Part shown: positions 1-7,943 of the stretch, one piece after another
Position numbering within the stretch: the first letter of the stretch is position 1
Layout of the letters: each line of letters starts with the position of its first letter
Assembly: GCF_000445065.1 (NCBI RefSeq)
Contig: NZ_ATHO01000109.1
Location: 1 to 64,000 of the forward strand
Length of the DNA stretch: 64,000 nt
Source of the DNA: Sphingobium quisquiliarum P25
GTDB lineage: Bacteria; Pseudomonadota; Alphaproteobacteria; Sphingomonadales; Sphingomonadaceae
Direction: 5' to 3'
The notes under the pieces: model-generated
Databases searched by the model: none
What the model saw: the letters and a program-made list of their open reading frames with translations, nothing else
What the model was told of the DNA's origin: nothing
Program-made: the position numbers and the translations under genes

Positions 1-1727
1 GCGCTATCGTCGCGCGCATCGGGGATGTCGTCGCTGATGCGGACGTCGAGCGAGGCGCTATCGGCCGACCCGTCGCCATCGGTGACGGTGACGGTGAAGG
101 ATTGAAGGATGCTATCCGTCCCCGGCTGGCCATGGGCGAGGCTGTTGCCGGTGAGTTCATAGCTGTAGGCAAAGCTGCCGCCGGTCACCGAGCCATCAGG
201 GCCCGTCACGGGCGTGAATCCGGTGATGCGCAGCGTGCCTTCCGCCGTGACGATCGCAGCGGCCTTGAACGCGCCGCCCGCGAAGATGGAAACCCCTTCC
301 ACGCTCGCCGCCGCCAGCCCGTCGGGGGTGGATATGCTGAAGCTGCCCGTACGGGTGAGCGCCGCTGCATCGGGGGCTGACCCATCCGCCAGATGGGCTT
401 CCGACACAAGGACTTCGGCGCCTTCGCCATCAAGGCCGCTGATCCCTACGCCGTCGTCCGATCCCGATATGGTGATGGTGAGGGTGGACGACGACACATC
501 TCCATCACCATCAGTGATGGAGTAGCTGAAACTGTCGGTCAGCGTCTCGCCGGGGCTGAGCGTCTGGACCAAGGGATTTTCATTGTCGAGCCTGTAGCTG
601 TAGAGCCCGCTGGCCTCCAGCGTCAGCGTGCCATAGACACCCTTGAACGTACCGGCGCTGGATATAGCCGCACCATCCGCGCCCTGCACGTCCGCCACGC
701 CGTCGCTGCCGTTGGCGTCGCTGCCGCCGATGCCCGTCAGCACATTGCCGTCCGCCACCAGCGGACCATCCTCGCTCACGCCATCGCTGTCCGCCAAAGC
801 GCGCGGCGCATCGTCCGCAACCGATATGGTAAGAGTTGCGGTCGCAACATCTCCATCCCGGTCCGTAACTGTTACGGTGACAACCTCGCTGGGATCAGCG
901 CTCAACACATTGTCGGTGAGAGTATATATATAGTCGATGCTGTCCGGCCCCATGCCGGTGATGGTCAAAGTGCCGAACTGCGTCTGCACCACCTGTCCCA
1001 CCGCCGTAATCACGACAGCATTGATCGTCACGGCAGCAACGCCGTCCGGCGCATCGAACCGGATGATGCCGCTCGTCGTTTCAGAACCGGACGAGGGGTC
1101 GGAGCCCGCGGGCTCAGACCCGCGCGGGGGCAATCCAGCCTCCGAAGCTGAAGCCGTCGCCGACACCGCACCTGCTGGCTGGTCGGGCGTCACGATTTCC
1201 AGGCTAGGCCGGAGGTCCGAAGCTGGAAGGATGACTTCCTCCTCCACAGAAGCGGAAAAACTCAGCTCCGTCTCAGGCAGGAGGTCACCCAGCAACAAGC
1301 CGTCGCCTATGGTTCCCGCCGCTTCCGTGAAATTACCGCCGGAACTGCGCGGCGGCCCGGCGGCCGGTTCGACCTGCTCCGCCAACAGCAGAGCCGCCAG
1401 ATTGGCCGCCGGAACGGCCACATCCCCGATGACCAGCTGGGGAGGCGCTATTGCCCCGTCGACAATCACCAGCGACGTTCCGTCGGGCAGTGTCACGACA
1501 AGATCCCGCCCGGCGACATGAATGCTGTTGAGATCCGTTCCAGCGGGCAGCACCAGGATTCCATCAGGACCTGCCGCTGCACGCTCGACACGTCCCGACG
1601 CCGCCCCTAGCCCCCTTGCTCCTTCATCTGCGTGAGGAGACTGGACAAAGGCCGCTTCAGGCAGATGGGCGTCCAGAACCTCGAAGCTGCCCAATCCTCC
1701 GGCCTTCAGTGCTTGATCGACGTTCAT
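1..1727 (-). CDS. Giant T1SS adhesin, N-terminal part (LapA/BapA-like retention module + VCBS/T1SS-143 repeats), cut by window start
   Basis: The frame is open from an ATG at 1727 to the window edge (575 codons, no stop), so only the N-terminus is seen. GGAGGT lies 6 nt upstream of the ATG. Residues about 45-110 form a hydrophobic beta-rich module (LPAGTDLNSI...VAGRDLVVTLPDG...VIGDV) like the periplasmic retention modules of BapA/LapA proteins. A PAAG tetrapeptide at 121-124 resembles the LapG protease site, followed by GGNF and DLLPETELSF, a segment usual in this family. From about residue 210 come roughly 100-140-residue repeats ending in TVTDRDGDVAT, SITDGDGDVSS and TVTDGDGSADS, the VCBS/T1SS-143 type. 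Inferred role: surface attachment or biofilm, exported by the T1SS encoded at 3.2-9.3 kb and held in the outer membrane until cleaved. The C-terminal RTX and secretion signal would lie outside the window. Confidence 0.85.
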   Translation of the reverse strand, partial: MNVDQALKAGGLGSFEVLDAHLPEAAFVQSPHADEGARGLGAASGRVERAAAGPDGILVLPAGTDLNSIHVAGRDLVVTLPDGTSLVIVDGAIAPPQLVIGDVAVPAANLAALLLAEQVEPAAGPPRSSGGNFTEAAGTIGDGLLLGDLLPETELSFSASVEEEVILPASDLRPSLEIVTPDQPAGAVSATASASEAGLPPRGSEPAGSDPSSGSETTSGIIRFDAPDGVAAVTINAVVITAVGQVVQTQFGTLTITGMGPDSIDYIYTLTDNVLSADPSEVVTVTVTDRDGDVATATLTISVADDAPRALADSDGVSEDGPLVADGNVLTGIGGSDANGSDGVADVQGADGAAISSAGTFKGVYGTLTLEASGLYSYRLDNENPLVQTLSPGETLTDSFSYSITDGDGDVSSSTLTITISGSDDGVGISGLDGEGAEVLVSEAHLADGSAPDAAALTRTGSFSISTPDGLAAASVEGVSIFAGGAFKAAAIVTAEGTLRITGFTPVTGPDGSVTGGSFAYSYELTGNSLAHGQPGTDSILQSFTVTVTDGDGSADSASLDVRISDDIPDARDDS

Positions 1728-2067
1728 GACGCACCTCCGCAATAAAAGGAGACGGTGGACCGCTGGCAGCAGGAGAAGGCATCCAAAACCGGTCCGCACC
1801 GGTCCTGGCATCAACATTCCCTTGCTTCAGGCCTTTTGCGGCGCTGACTACGCCTTCAGAAAATCCCCCGTCTCCCGGCATGACCGAGCGCGCCACGCTC
1901 CACCCTGCCGGTGTTGAATGCACTATGGCAATTCTTCCTCGTCCCTTATTTATATTCGAACTTAGTACCTCTTTACAGAGAATTAACCAATTTTATCGCA
2001 AATTAATCCTGACCTATTACTTTAGGCATATAAAATTCGGCTCATGACTGACCAAAGGAGGTATGTC

Positions 2068-2139
2068 ATGGCTTCGAGACAGTCGCGACAGCTTCATCAG
2101 CACCAAAAGGAGAGAGGCGAATTTCGCGAATCGGCATAA
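2068..2139 (+). CDS. Possible 23-aa basic peptide ORF with strong Shine-Dalgarno
   Basis: ATG at 2068 follows AAAGGAGGT at 2054-2062 with about 5-6 nt spacing, a near-ideal ribosome binding site, and the frame closes at TAA 2137-2139. The product would be hydrophilic and rich in Arg, Gln, Glu and His (starts MASRQSRQL, ends FRESA). A second ATG at 2063 in another frame is too close to the Shine-Dalgarno. Nothing identifies a function; it could be a leader peptide, a small protein, or chance. The main support is the quality of the ribosome binding site in an otherwise non-coding region. Confidence 0.3.
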   Translation: MASRQSRQLHQHQKERGEFRESA

Positions 2140-2233
2140 CGGTTAAGGTTGATCTGAACTATAGCCGCATGCCCATCTTTCACTTGGTCCCTTCCAACAA
2201 GGATGATGAAGTGCAAAGATGTTACGGCGAGGT

Positions 2234-2300
2234 TTATCCTTATGTCCCCATTTAAGGACATGGATAAGACCGGCGCTTTTTCTTGGACATAAAATTATCC
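2234..2300. promoter_or_regulatory. Inverted-repeat cluster (TTATCC / ATGTCC half-sites)
   Basis: TTATCC-tt-ATGTCC (2234-2247) is followed after 8 nt by its reverse complement GGACAT-GGATAA (2256-2267), forming an interrupted hairpin or a two-part operator. A further GGACAT (2285-2290) and TTATCC (2295-2300) follow. The same half-sites therefore recur in about 65 bp upstream of the regulator gene. The function is inferred only. Confidence 0.4.
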
Positions 2301-2358
2301 GCTAAACCGTTAACTTTCATAGCACGTCCCTATATAGGGGTATTATTGCCACTCTCCG

Positions 2359-2386
2359 TTGACTTATTAACCGGTTAACATAAAAT
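2359..2386 (+). promoter_or_regulatory. Predicted sigma70-type promoter with palindromic operator in the spacer
   Basis: TTGACT (2359-2364) and TAAAAT (2381-2386) are separated by 16 bp, a plausible -35/-10 pair about 55 bp upstream of the regulator start at 2440. The spacer contains the perfect 12-bp palindrome TTAACCGGTTAA (2367-2378), a position where a dimeric protein would block or remodel RNA polymerase. A likely binder is one of the local LuxR-type regulators, possibly the product of 2440 itself. This is a prediction from sequence alone. Confidence 0.4.
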
Positions 2387-2439
2387 GCACCTTCTGCATC
2401 TGGCATTAAGTTGCAGGCGGGGACGGGGGGCTGTGCTCG

Positions 2440-3093
2440 ATGGCGAAAATTCTCACCACTGACCAATATTCGATTTTTGTAACCGGTATCAGTGCGTTTT
2501 TGCGGGCGCAGGGACATGATGTCGTGACATGCGAATGTTCAGCTCCCAAGATCCTCGCCGAAATCCAGGAAGAGAACCCCGACATCTTTCTTTTCGGCGC
2601 AAGCATGCGCGGCAACCACAGCCTGAACCTTCTTAAAGAGGTCCGGGAGTCGTGCCGGGATGTTCCGATCATGTTGATGACCAACACCATCTTCCCGGAA
2701 CAATCCATCGCACTTGGAGGATTGAGGGTGAATGGCCTTCTCCTGAAGGAAGGCGATCCAAATGACATTCTATCCTGTATAGATACGATATTGGCGGGCG
2801 ATATCTATGTCGATCACCTGATAACGCATCAGGTTTATCTTCACAGCATCGACAGCACCAAAAACTTCTCACTCCTCAATTCCGCATTGACGCAACGGGA
2901 GTGGGAGATAGTCGAGCTGGCCTGCAACGGCATGCGTAATCGCGCCATCGCCCTTCGTTGCGGCGTGAGTGAAGGCACCGTCAAGGTGCACCTGCGCAAT
3001 GTCTTTCAAAAGCTCGGCATTCGATCCCGCAGTGAACTGATCGTCGCCAAGATCGGGATGGCTCCTGGATCGCAGGAGATGCGGTGTCCTTAA
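2440..3093 (+). CDS. NarL/FixJ-family regulator with degenerate receiver domain
   Basis: The product is 217 aa. Residues about 4-118 align by eye with a response-regulator receiver and about 150-210 are a LuxR/NarL helix-turn-helix (LTQREWEIVELACNG, then VSEGTVKVHLRNVFQKL). The receiver is atypical. The usual acidic pair near the N-terminus is TD (ILTTDQYS), and the phospho-acceptor position reads PDIFLFGAS with Gly where Asp is expected, while the conserved Lys is kept in GLLLKE. Classical phosphorylation is therefore unlikely, and control may be by abundance, ligand or partner binding. It stands alone upstream of, and convergent with, the T1SS operon and divergent from the adhesin, so it probably controls surface-protein genes. 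A predicted promoter with a palindromic operator lies just upstream. Confidence 0.85.
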   Translation: MAKILTTDQYSIFVTGISAFLRAQGHDVVTCECSAPKILAEIQEENPDIFLFGASMRGNHSLNLLKEVRESCRDVPIMLMTNTIFPEQSIALGGLRVNGLLLKEGDPNDILSCIDTILAGDIYVDHLITHQVYLHSIDSTKNFSLLNSALTQREWEIVELACNGMRNRAIALRCGVSEGTVKVHLRNVFQKLGIRSRSELIVAKIGMAPGSQEMRCP

Positions 3094-3190
3094 CCTTCAT
3101 TGGCAAGATGATGCTCGCCAGTGCGCATGGATACCGATTTGACCATCCGCCGCCTCCACGATCTACCAGGCGAAGGCGGCCCTCAACTTT

Positions 3191-4555
3191 CTATTGTTCG
3201 CGCATCGCTCGATGGAAACTGTCGATGACGGGCTGCACCAGATACTGGAACAGGGAGCGTGCTCCCAGATTGATATATACTTCGGCGGGCATGCCAGACA
3301 AGAGCTGTACATCCGCCAAATCCTTGAGTTCCTTTTCGTCGAGGACGACTTCCGCTTCATAATAAAGCGCCCCAGTCGCTTGATCCAAAGTCGCGTCAGC
3401 GCTGACATTGCGCACTTGGCCGCGCAACATCGGCAGAATTCGCGCCTTGTAGGGCGTTAGCCGGACTTCGGCGCGCAATCCTTCATGCACGACATCGATG
3501 TCGAGCGCTTTTAGCCTTGCCATGATCACGATCTTCGCGTTCGTGGGAACAAGGTCGAGGATCGGTTCGCCCGGACCAACAACGCCGCCAAGAGTCACCT
3601 TGCGCAGATTGACCACCGTTCCTTCGACAGGCGCGACAATTTGCTGGCGGCGGCTGATATCTTTGGAAGCAGCAAGCTTTTCCCTTACATCGGCCAGGGC
3701 GTTCTGCACTTCGCGTTGCTGCGCCGCGACTTCGCTCAACTGCTGATTGCGCAGAAACGCCATCTGCGCCCGCGTCTCGCTGATCGATTGCTGGGCGCGG
3801 GAGATATTGCCCATCAACTGACCCCGCTGCCCGGCCGTCGCTGATTCCTGCCGCTGAAGCGCGAGCTGGCGTGACCGGCGTTCCAGCCCTTCATTCACCA
3901 GCGCCTTGACGCCTTCATTTTCCTGCGCCAGCAGCTTTTGCTGCTCGCCCAGCGCGGAAACCTGCGCCATATAGCTGGAAATTTCGGATCCGCCCTGCCC
4001 GACGCGCTGCTGCAAGATGTTGATCTGCGCATTCATGGCCGTGCGCCGCGTGTTGAAGACGGAGTTGGACGACGCCAGTATCTGCGCGACGCCTGGTTCG
4101 TCCTTGCGGCTCAGCAGTTCCGCCGGATAGACCACCGCGCTGCGCCCTTCGCGTTCGGCGCTGAGCCTTGCGTCCTGAGCCAGCAGGGAATCATAGCTTG
4201 CCTGCAACGCAGCATCGCGCGCCCCCGCCTGCGTTCCGTCGAGAAGAACGAGCGGCTGCCCGGCGCGCACATGCTGGCCGTCCCTGACCAGAATGCGCGC
4301 GATGATCCCCCCTTCCAGATGCTGGATGACCTTGCGGCCGCCGCCTTCCGCGCGCAGGATTCCCGGCGCGATCGCCGCGCTGTTCATCGGCGCGAGAAAA
4401 GCCCAGAGGGCGAAAATCGCGATGAACAGGGCGATCGCACGGTAAGCGGCGCGCATGATGGGGAAGACCTGCGGATCGACGCGCTCCCCGGCAGTAATCT
4501 CCCCTCCGCCAGCAAGGAGCAGTCGCCGTTCTGGAAAGAATTTGACCAGCTTCAC
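3191..4555 (-). CDS. HlyD-family T1SS membrane fusion (adaptor) protein
   Basis: This inner-membrane periplasmic adaptor links the ABC exporter to a TolC-like outer membrane channel. The GTG start at 4555 is preferred over upstream ATGs because AGGGGAGAGA lies 6 nt upstream and overlaps the stop of the ABC gene; it gives 454 aa, normal for the family. Residues about 30-50 are one transmembrane segment (IALFIAIFALWAFLAPM). The first lipoyl half follows (GGRKVIQHLEGGII), then a long Gln/Ala/Arg-rich coiled coil (about 100-300), the second lipoyl half (APVEGTVVNL) and a beta-barrel domain ending in GMPAEVYINLG. It lies 13 nt downstream of the ABC gene in one operon. Likely cargo: the RTX proteins and the giant adhesin nearby. 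Confidence 0.93.
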   Translation of the reverse strand: MKLVKFFPERRLLLAGGGEITAGERVDPQVFPIMRAAYRAIALFIAIFALWAFLAPMNSAAIAPGILRAEGGGRKVIQHLEGGIIARILVRDGQHVRAGQPLVLLDGTQAGARDAALQASYDSLLAQDARLSAEREGRSAVVYPAELLSRKDEPGVAQILASSNSVFNTRRTAMNAQINILQQRVGQGGSEISSYMAQVSALGEQQKLLAQENEGVKALVNEGLERRSRQLALQRQESATAGQRGQLMGNISRAQQSISETRAQMAFLRNQQLSEVAAQQREVQNALADVREKLAASKDISRRQQIVAPVEGTVVNLRKVTLGGVVGPGEPILDLVPTNAKIVIMARLKALDIDVVHEGLRAEVRLTPYKARILPMLRGQVRNVSADATLDQATGALYYEAEVVLDEKELKDLADVQLLSGMPAEVYINLGARSLFQYLVQPVIDSFHRAMREQ

Positions 4556-4568
4556 GTAATTCTCTCCC

Positions 4569-6356
4569 CTATTCCGCAGCGGTGACGAGGCCAGCTTCGC
4601 CCCCGGCATTGGTGCGGGATGCCGCGACCACATGCCTTTGCTCACGCGGCTGCGCGTTCCCCTCAAGTTGAGCGAGGACGGCAGGGCCTGGTCCATAGGT
4701 GACCACCCGCCCTTCCTGCATGATGAGAATCCTGTCGGCGATCTGGAGCAGGTTGCGCCGGTGCGACACGACGATGGTCGTGACCTTGTTCGCCTGAAGT
4801 TGCCGCAATGTGCGCATCAGCGCTGCATCGCCCACCTGATCAAGGCTGGCATTGGGTTCATCGAGAACGACCAGCCGGGGCGAGCCGAACATCGCCCTTG
4901 CCAGCCCGATGCGCTGACGCTGCCCGCCGGAAAGCTGGACGCCGCCTTCGCTCAAGGAGAGTTCATAGCCGTTGCGCTGGCGCAGGATCATCTCATGACA
5001 GTCGGCCAGCTTGGCCGCGGCAATGACGTCGCTGTCCGCTGCGTCCGGCAGGAAACGCGCGATATTGTCGCGGATGGTGCCGGGCAGAAGTTCGATATCC
5101 TGGGGCAAATAGCCGACATGGCGGCCGAAGTCCGACCGCTTCCATTCGAACACATCGGCCGTATCAAGCCGCACGTTGCCCGCGCTGGGCTTGAGAACAC
5201 CGACGAGCAGCCGCGAGAGCGTCGTCTTTCCAGACGCGGATGGGCCGACGATCGCGACCAGTTCGCCCGGCTGTACCGTGAAGCTGACATTGCGGACGAT
5301 CGGCGCCTGCAATCCCGGAGGAACGAATGTCAGATTGTTGACCTCGATCAAGCCGGTCGGCTCTGGCAACGCCATTTCCGATGTTCGAGGACGCGGAAGC
5401 AGGCAAAATTGTTCAAGCTTGGCATAGCTGTGGCGTGCCAGCACGAATTGCTTCCAATATCCAATGGACGCTTCGATCGGAGCCAGCAGCCTCGCCACGA
5501 TAGTCGAACCTGCGATCATGGCGCCGCCGGTCAGCTGAAGATCAAGGATCAACAGCGCGCCAGTGGCCATGAGGACTATCTGGATAGTATATCGCGTGAA
5601 CTTCGAAACAGCGAGGATTGTCGAACTGTGCCGCTGCGTTGCATCCACAGCTTCGGTTTCGGCGATCTGGGCGGCCGACCAGCGTTCGACGACCTGCCGC
5701 CCCATCCCCATTGCGTCGATGACTTCGCTGTTGCGAGAAAGGCTTTCGGCGAACTGCATATTGGCGTTCGACTGGGCCTGCGTGTCGCGGATATCCTGAC
5801 GGCTTGCCCGTTCGTTGATGTAGGCCAGGGAGAATAGAAGCCCCGCGCCCACCAATGCGACAAGACCAAACCATGGACTCAAAAGAAAAACGGCGAACAG
5901 ATATATCGGCACCCACAGCATATCCACAATATTGAAGACGGACGGGGTCGACACGAAGTTCTTGATCGAGTTCATCTCCCGCAATGCTTCCAGGCGGATG
6001 CCCGGCATCGTCAGGCGCTGCTCCAGCGATCTTTCCAGCAGGACCGGCCCAAGTTTTTGCGCAATCCAGGTGCCGATCCGGTTCGCCACCTTCTGGCGCA
6101 CCCCCTCCAATACCGCGCTGAGCCCGATGGCGAAGATCACGGCGATGGTCAGAAACAGGAGCGTGTCCTTGCTCTGGCTGGTCAGGACGCGGTCATAGAC
6201 CTGCATCATGTACAGCGACGTCACCAGCGTCAGGCAGTTGATGATGCCGCTGAAGATCACCACCCGCAGCACGATGGAGGAATAAGGGCGAACAAGCGCG
6301 GCGAAAGGCGATTGCGCGCCTGGGATTCGCCCCGTCATCTGCTTTCGCGTGAACAT
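4569..6356 (-). CDS. Type I secretion system permease/ATPase
   Basis: This is an inner-membrane ABC exporter of the PrtD/LapB type that drives secretion of C-terminally tagged RTX proteins. The 595-aa product from ATG 6356 (GGGGGG about 8 nt upstream) has an N-terminal six-helix ABC membrane domain (first helices near residues 27-90). An ATPase follows with Walker A GPSASGKTT near 372, signature LSGGQRQRIG near 474, Walker B LVVLDEPNASLD near 496 and an H-loop His (VVSHRR). There is no N-terminal C39 peptidase or C39-like domain, which fits the protease/lipase and adhesin exporter subgroup. It sits between the PAS-LuxR gene (13 nt upstream) and the HlyD gene, so the regulator and exporter are probably co-transcribed. 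Confidence 0.94.
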   Translation of the reverse strand: MFTRKQMTGRIPGAQSPFAALVRPYSSIVLRVVIFSGIINCLTLVTSLYMMQVYDRVLTSQSKDTLLFLTIAVIFAIGLSAVLEGVRQKVANRIGTWIAQKLGPVLLERSLEQRLTMPGIRLEALREMNSIKNFVSTPSVFNIVDMLWVPIYLFAVFLLSPWFGLVALVGAGLLFSLAYINERASRQDIRDTQAQSNANMQFAESLSRNSEVIDAMGMGRQVVERWSAAQIAETEAVDATQRHSSTILAVSKFTRYTIQIVLMATGALLILDLQLTGGAMIAGSTIVARLLAPIEASIGYWKQFVLARHSYAKLEQFCLLPRPRTSEMALPEPTGLIEVNNLTFVPPGLQAPIVRNVSFTVQPGELVAIVGPSASGKTTLSRLLVGVLKPSAGNVRLDTADVFEWKRSDFGRHVGYLPQDIELLPGTIRDNIARFLPDAADSDVIAAAKLADCHEMILRQRNGYELSLSEGGVQLSGGQRQRIGLARAMFGSPRLVVLDEPNASLDQVGDAALMRTLRQLQANKVTTIVVSHRRNLLQIADRILIMQEGRVVTYGPGPAVLAQLEGNAQPREQRHVVAASRTNAGGEAGLVTAAE

Positions 6357-6369
6357 CGTCCTGTCCCCC

Positions 6370-7587
6370 CTAATTTGCCGATTTGGCGATCTTCTCATCC
6401 GCGCGAAGCGGCGGGATCAGGCCATAGATCAGGCGGGCAAGTTCCATCTGCCGGTGGACGCCCAGTTTGGCGCGAATGCGCTTGAGATAGGTCTTGGCCG
6501 TTTCATCGGACAGACCACTGCGCTGCGCCGCCTCGCTGAGGCTTTTCGCTTCCAGGAACTGGGTGAGAAACCGCTGTTCGGAACGCAGCAGGCCCAGCGC
6601 TTCCAGCATCGCGCCTGAGGCGTCGCCCGACCGTTGCGGATTGACCAGCAACATGGCGCTGCGGCTGCCATCGAGGCTGTGCGACGCCGTGACCACGAAA
6701 CCGAGCAGCCATCCGTCCGGGCCTTCCAGCCGCACGGCGATTTCCGTCCGGTCTTCGCCGCTTGCGACGGCCGCCTTGATCGCTTCCTGCAAGGACCGGG
6801 TGGTTGCCAGGGTAGCGCCGCGAACCGTGCCTTCGGGGGACAAGCGCATCATCGTCTTGTCGAGCAGCATGGCGCGTGCCGCCGCATTGCAATAATGCGG
6901 CTTTCCCTGGCCATCGAGCATGAAGATCGCCAGCGAGACACGGTCGAGCAGTGCTTCGAGCCGCTCCATATGCCGGCTTTCGGCGGCGGTTTGCATCTCC
7001 GTTTCGGCGATATGGATGATCAGGGGCAAGGTCAGCTTGAAGTTGCGCTGGATCTCTGCCGTGAAGGGGCCATCGTCGCGAGTGCGGAACAACAGCGCCC
7101 GCAAGGTAGCACCGCCGATGCCGGGCACCTGGACAACGGCGAAATATCCGAAACGCAGGGAAAGCTCGCTATGGCATGCAAGCAATGCTCGCGATGCTTC
7201 TATAGCATTTTCCCCGGTAAAGACTGCCTTATCCGCAAGTGCATCTGCATTGAAGTCTTCAGACCGGTTCTGCCAGATCAATGATGCATAGGATAGAAGA
7301 TTGCCTGTCCTTACCGGATCCGTGCGTAGTTGATCAAAGCCGACCAGATAGCCATGCTTCATGGCCAATGTGGCGGACGTATAGGAGATGACCGCCCCGG
7401 CTATGCCAATTTCCTGCAATGTCTCGCGCAGCCCGATGTCATTATTTTGACTAACGACGCGAAGGGCTTCGGCCGTGCTGTTCGAGGAGGAGATTAGGTG
7501 GCTGGCCTTGGAAGGCAAATATCCAATAAAATTGTCAATTTCACCAGATAAACCGAGCGCCTTGCTCTCGGATCTTGTGAATTCCAT
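6370..7587 (-). CDS. PAS-domain LuxR-type transcriptional regulator, first gene of the T1SS operon
   Basis: The product is 405 aa. The N-terminal about 200 residues are a divergent sensory region without a recognised motif. A PAS-like segment begins near 215 (LLDRVSLAIFMLDGQGKPHYCNAAARAML), and the C-terminus (about 340-400) is a LuxR-type helix-turn-helix (LSEAAQRSGLSDETAKTYLKRIRAKLGVHRQ). There is no receiver domain. The start is supported by GGAGGA 5 nt upstream. It precedes the ABC exporter by 13 nt and faces the tolC-like gene, so it is well placed to control both. The C-terminal HTH and ending resemble the regulator at 16027 (AKxGVHRQ, LIPP/RIPM ending), suggesting paralogues. Confidence 0.82.
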   Translation of the reverse strand: MEFTRSESKALGLSGEIDNFIGYLPSKASHLISSSNSTAEALRVVSQNNDIGLRETLQEIGIAGAVISYTSATLAMKHGYLVGFDQLRTDPVRTGNLLSYASLIWQNRSEDFNADALADKAVFTGENAIEASRALLACHSELSLRFGYFAVVQVPGIGGATLRALLFRTRDDGPFTAEIQRNFKLTLPLIIHIAETEMQTAAESRHMERLEALLDRVSLAIFMLDGQGKPHYCNAAARAMLLDKTMMRLSPEGTVRGATLATTRSLQEAIKAAVASGEDRTEIAVRLEGPDGWLLGFVVTASHSLDGSRSAMLLVNPQRSGDASGAMLEALGLLRSEQRFLTQFLEAKSLSEAAQRSGLSDETAKTYLKRIRAKLGVHRQMELARLIYGLIPPLRADEKIAKSAN

Positions 7588-7611
7588 ATTATCCTCCGCT
7601 AATATAAGCCA

Positions 7612-7642
7612 GCGCCAAGACGGAACTTTCCGTTTCTGGCGC
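7612..7642. repeat. 31-bp interrupted inverted repeat upstream of PAS-luxR
   Basis: GCGCCA-ag-ACGGAA-ct-TTCCGT-ttc-TGGCGC is a two-block palindrome. Both blocks (6 + 6 bp) are perfect, separated by 2-3 unpaired bases. It lies 25 nt upstream of the PAS-luxR start codon, just before the ribosome binding site, so it can act as an operator or as an mRNA leader hairpin. Confidence 0.5.
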
Positions 7643-7776
7643 AGGACTTATTAAATTAGCGACCAATTATTTATTGGAGGGTATTAATTAGACGTATCCA
7701 GTCGTTTAACACCCCCACGACTCACGCAAACATCCTGATTGCCCGAGGCTTTCCGCTGCATGCATCGCGCAAGATA

Positions 7777-7805
7777 TTGAGTCAAGAAGTTATCAACCGT
7801 AAGAT
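7777..7805 (+). promoter_or_regulatory. Predicted promoter of the tolC-like gene
   Basis: TTGAGT (7777-7782) and TAAGAT (7800-7805) have a 17-bp spacer and lie about 140 nt upstream of the tolC-like start. The leader would contain the ATACTGCCA/TGGTAGTAT and GAGGTA/TACCTC inverted repeats. Low-certainty prediction. Confidence 0.3.
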
Positions 7806-7943
7806 ATATGTAATACGACTTACAGATTCGCAAACCATACTGCCATTTGGTCATATCTATTTGGTAGTATATTTGCGGAGAGGTAGAAGAAATACCTCCT
7901 TTTCAAAAACCGTCATGTGCATTTCAGGCAATCAGGGGGAAAC

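Larger units (their letters stand above)
1728..2439. other. 712-bp AT-rich intergenic region between adhesin and regulator
   Basis: This is the divergent upstream region of the adhesin (minus strand) and the regulator at 2440 (plus strand). It is visibly AT-richer than the flanking genes. It holds a possible 23-codon ORF (2068-2139), an inverted-repeat cluster (2234-2300), a perfect palindrome CCCTATATAGGG at 2328-2339 and a predicted promoter (2359-2386). No larger gene is seen. Confidence 0.7.
7588..7943. other. 356-bp divergent control region between PAS-luxR/T1SS and tolC-like gene
   Basis: It is AT-rich with several inverted repeats and no gene. Seen here: a long hairpin at 7612-7642; GTAAG/CTTAC (7799-7803/7819-7823); ATACTGCCA (7837-7845) facing TGGTAGTAT (7862-7870) with one mismatch; and GAGGTA/TACCTC (7879-7884/7893-7898). 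The arrangement suggests several regulator sites serving both directions. Confidence 0.5.

Noticed and set aside
393-1521. Plus-strand ORFs across the first 1.5 kb
   Set aside because: The minus strand carries a continuous frame with clear VCBS/T1SS repeats; the plus-strand frames are its shadows.
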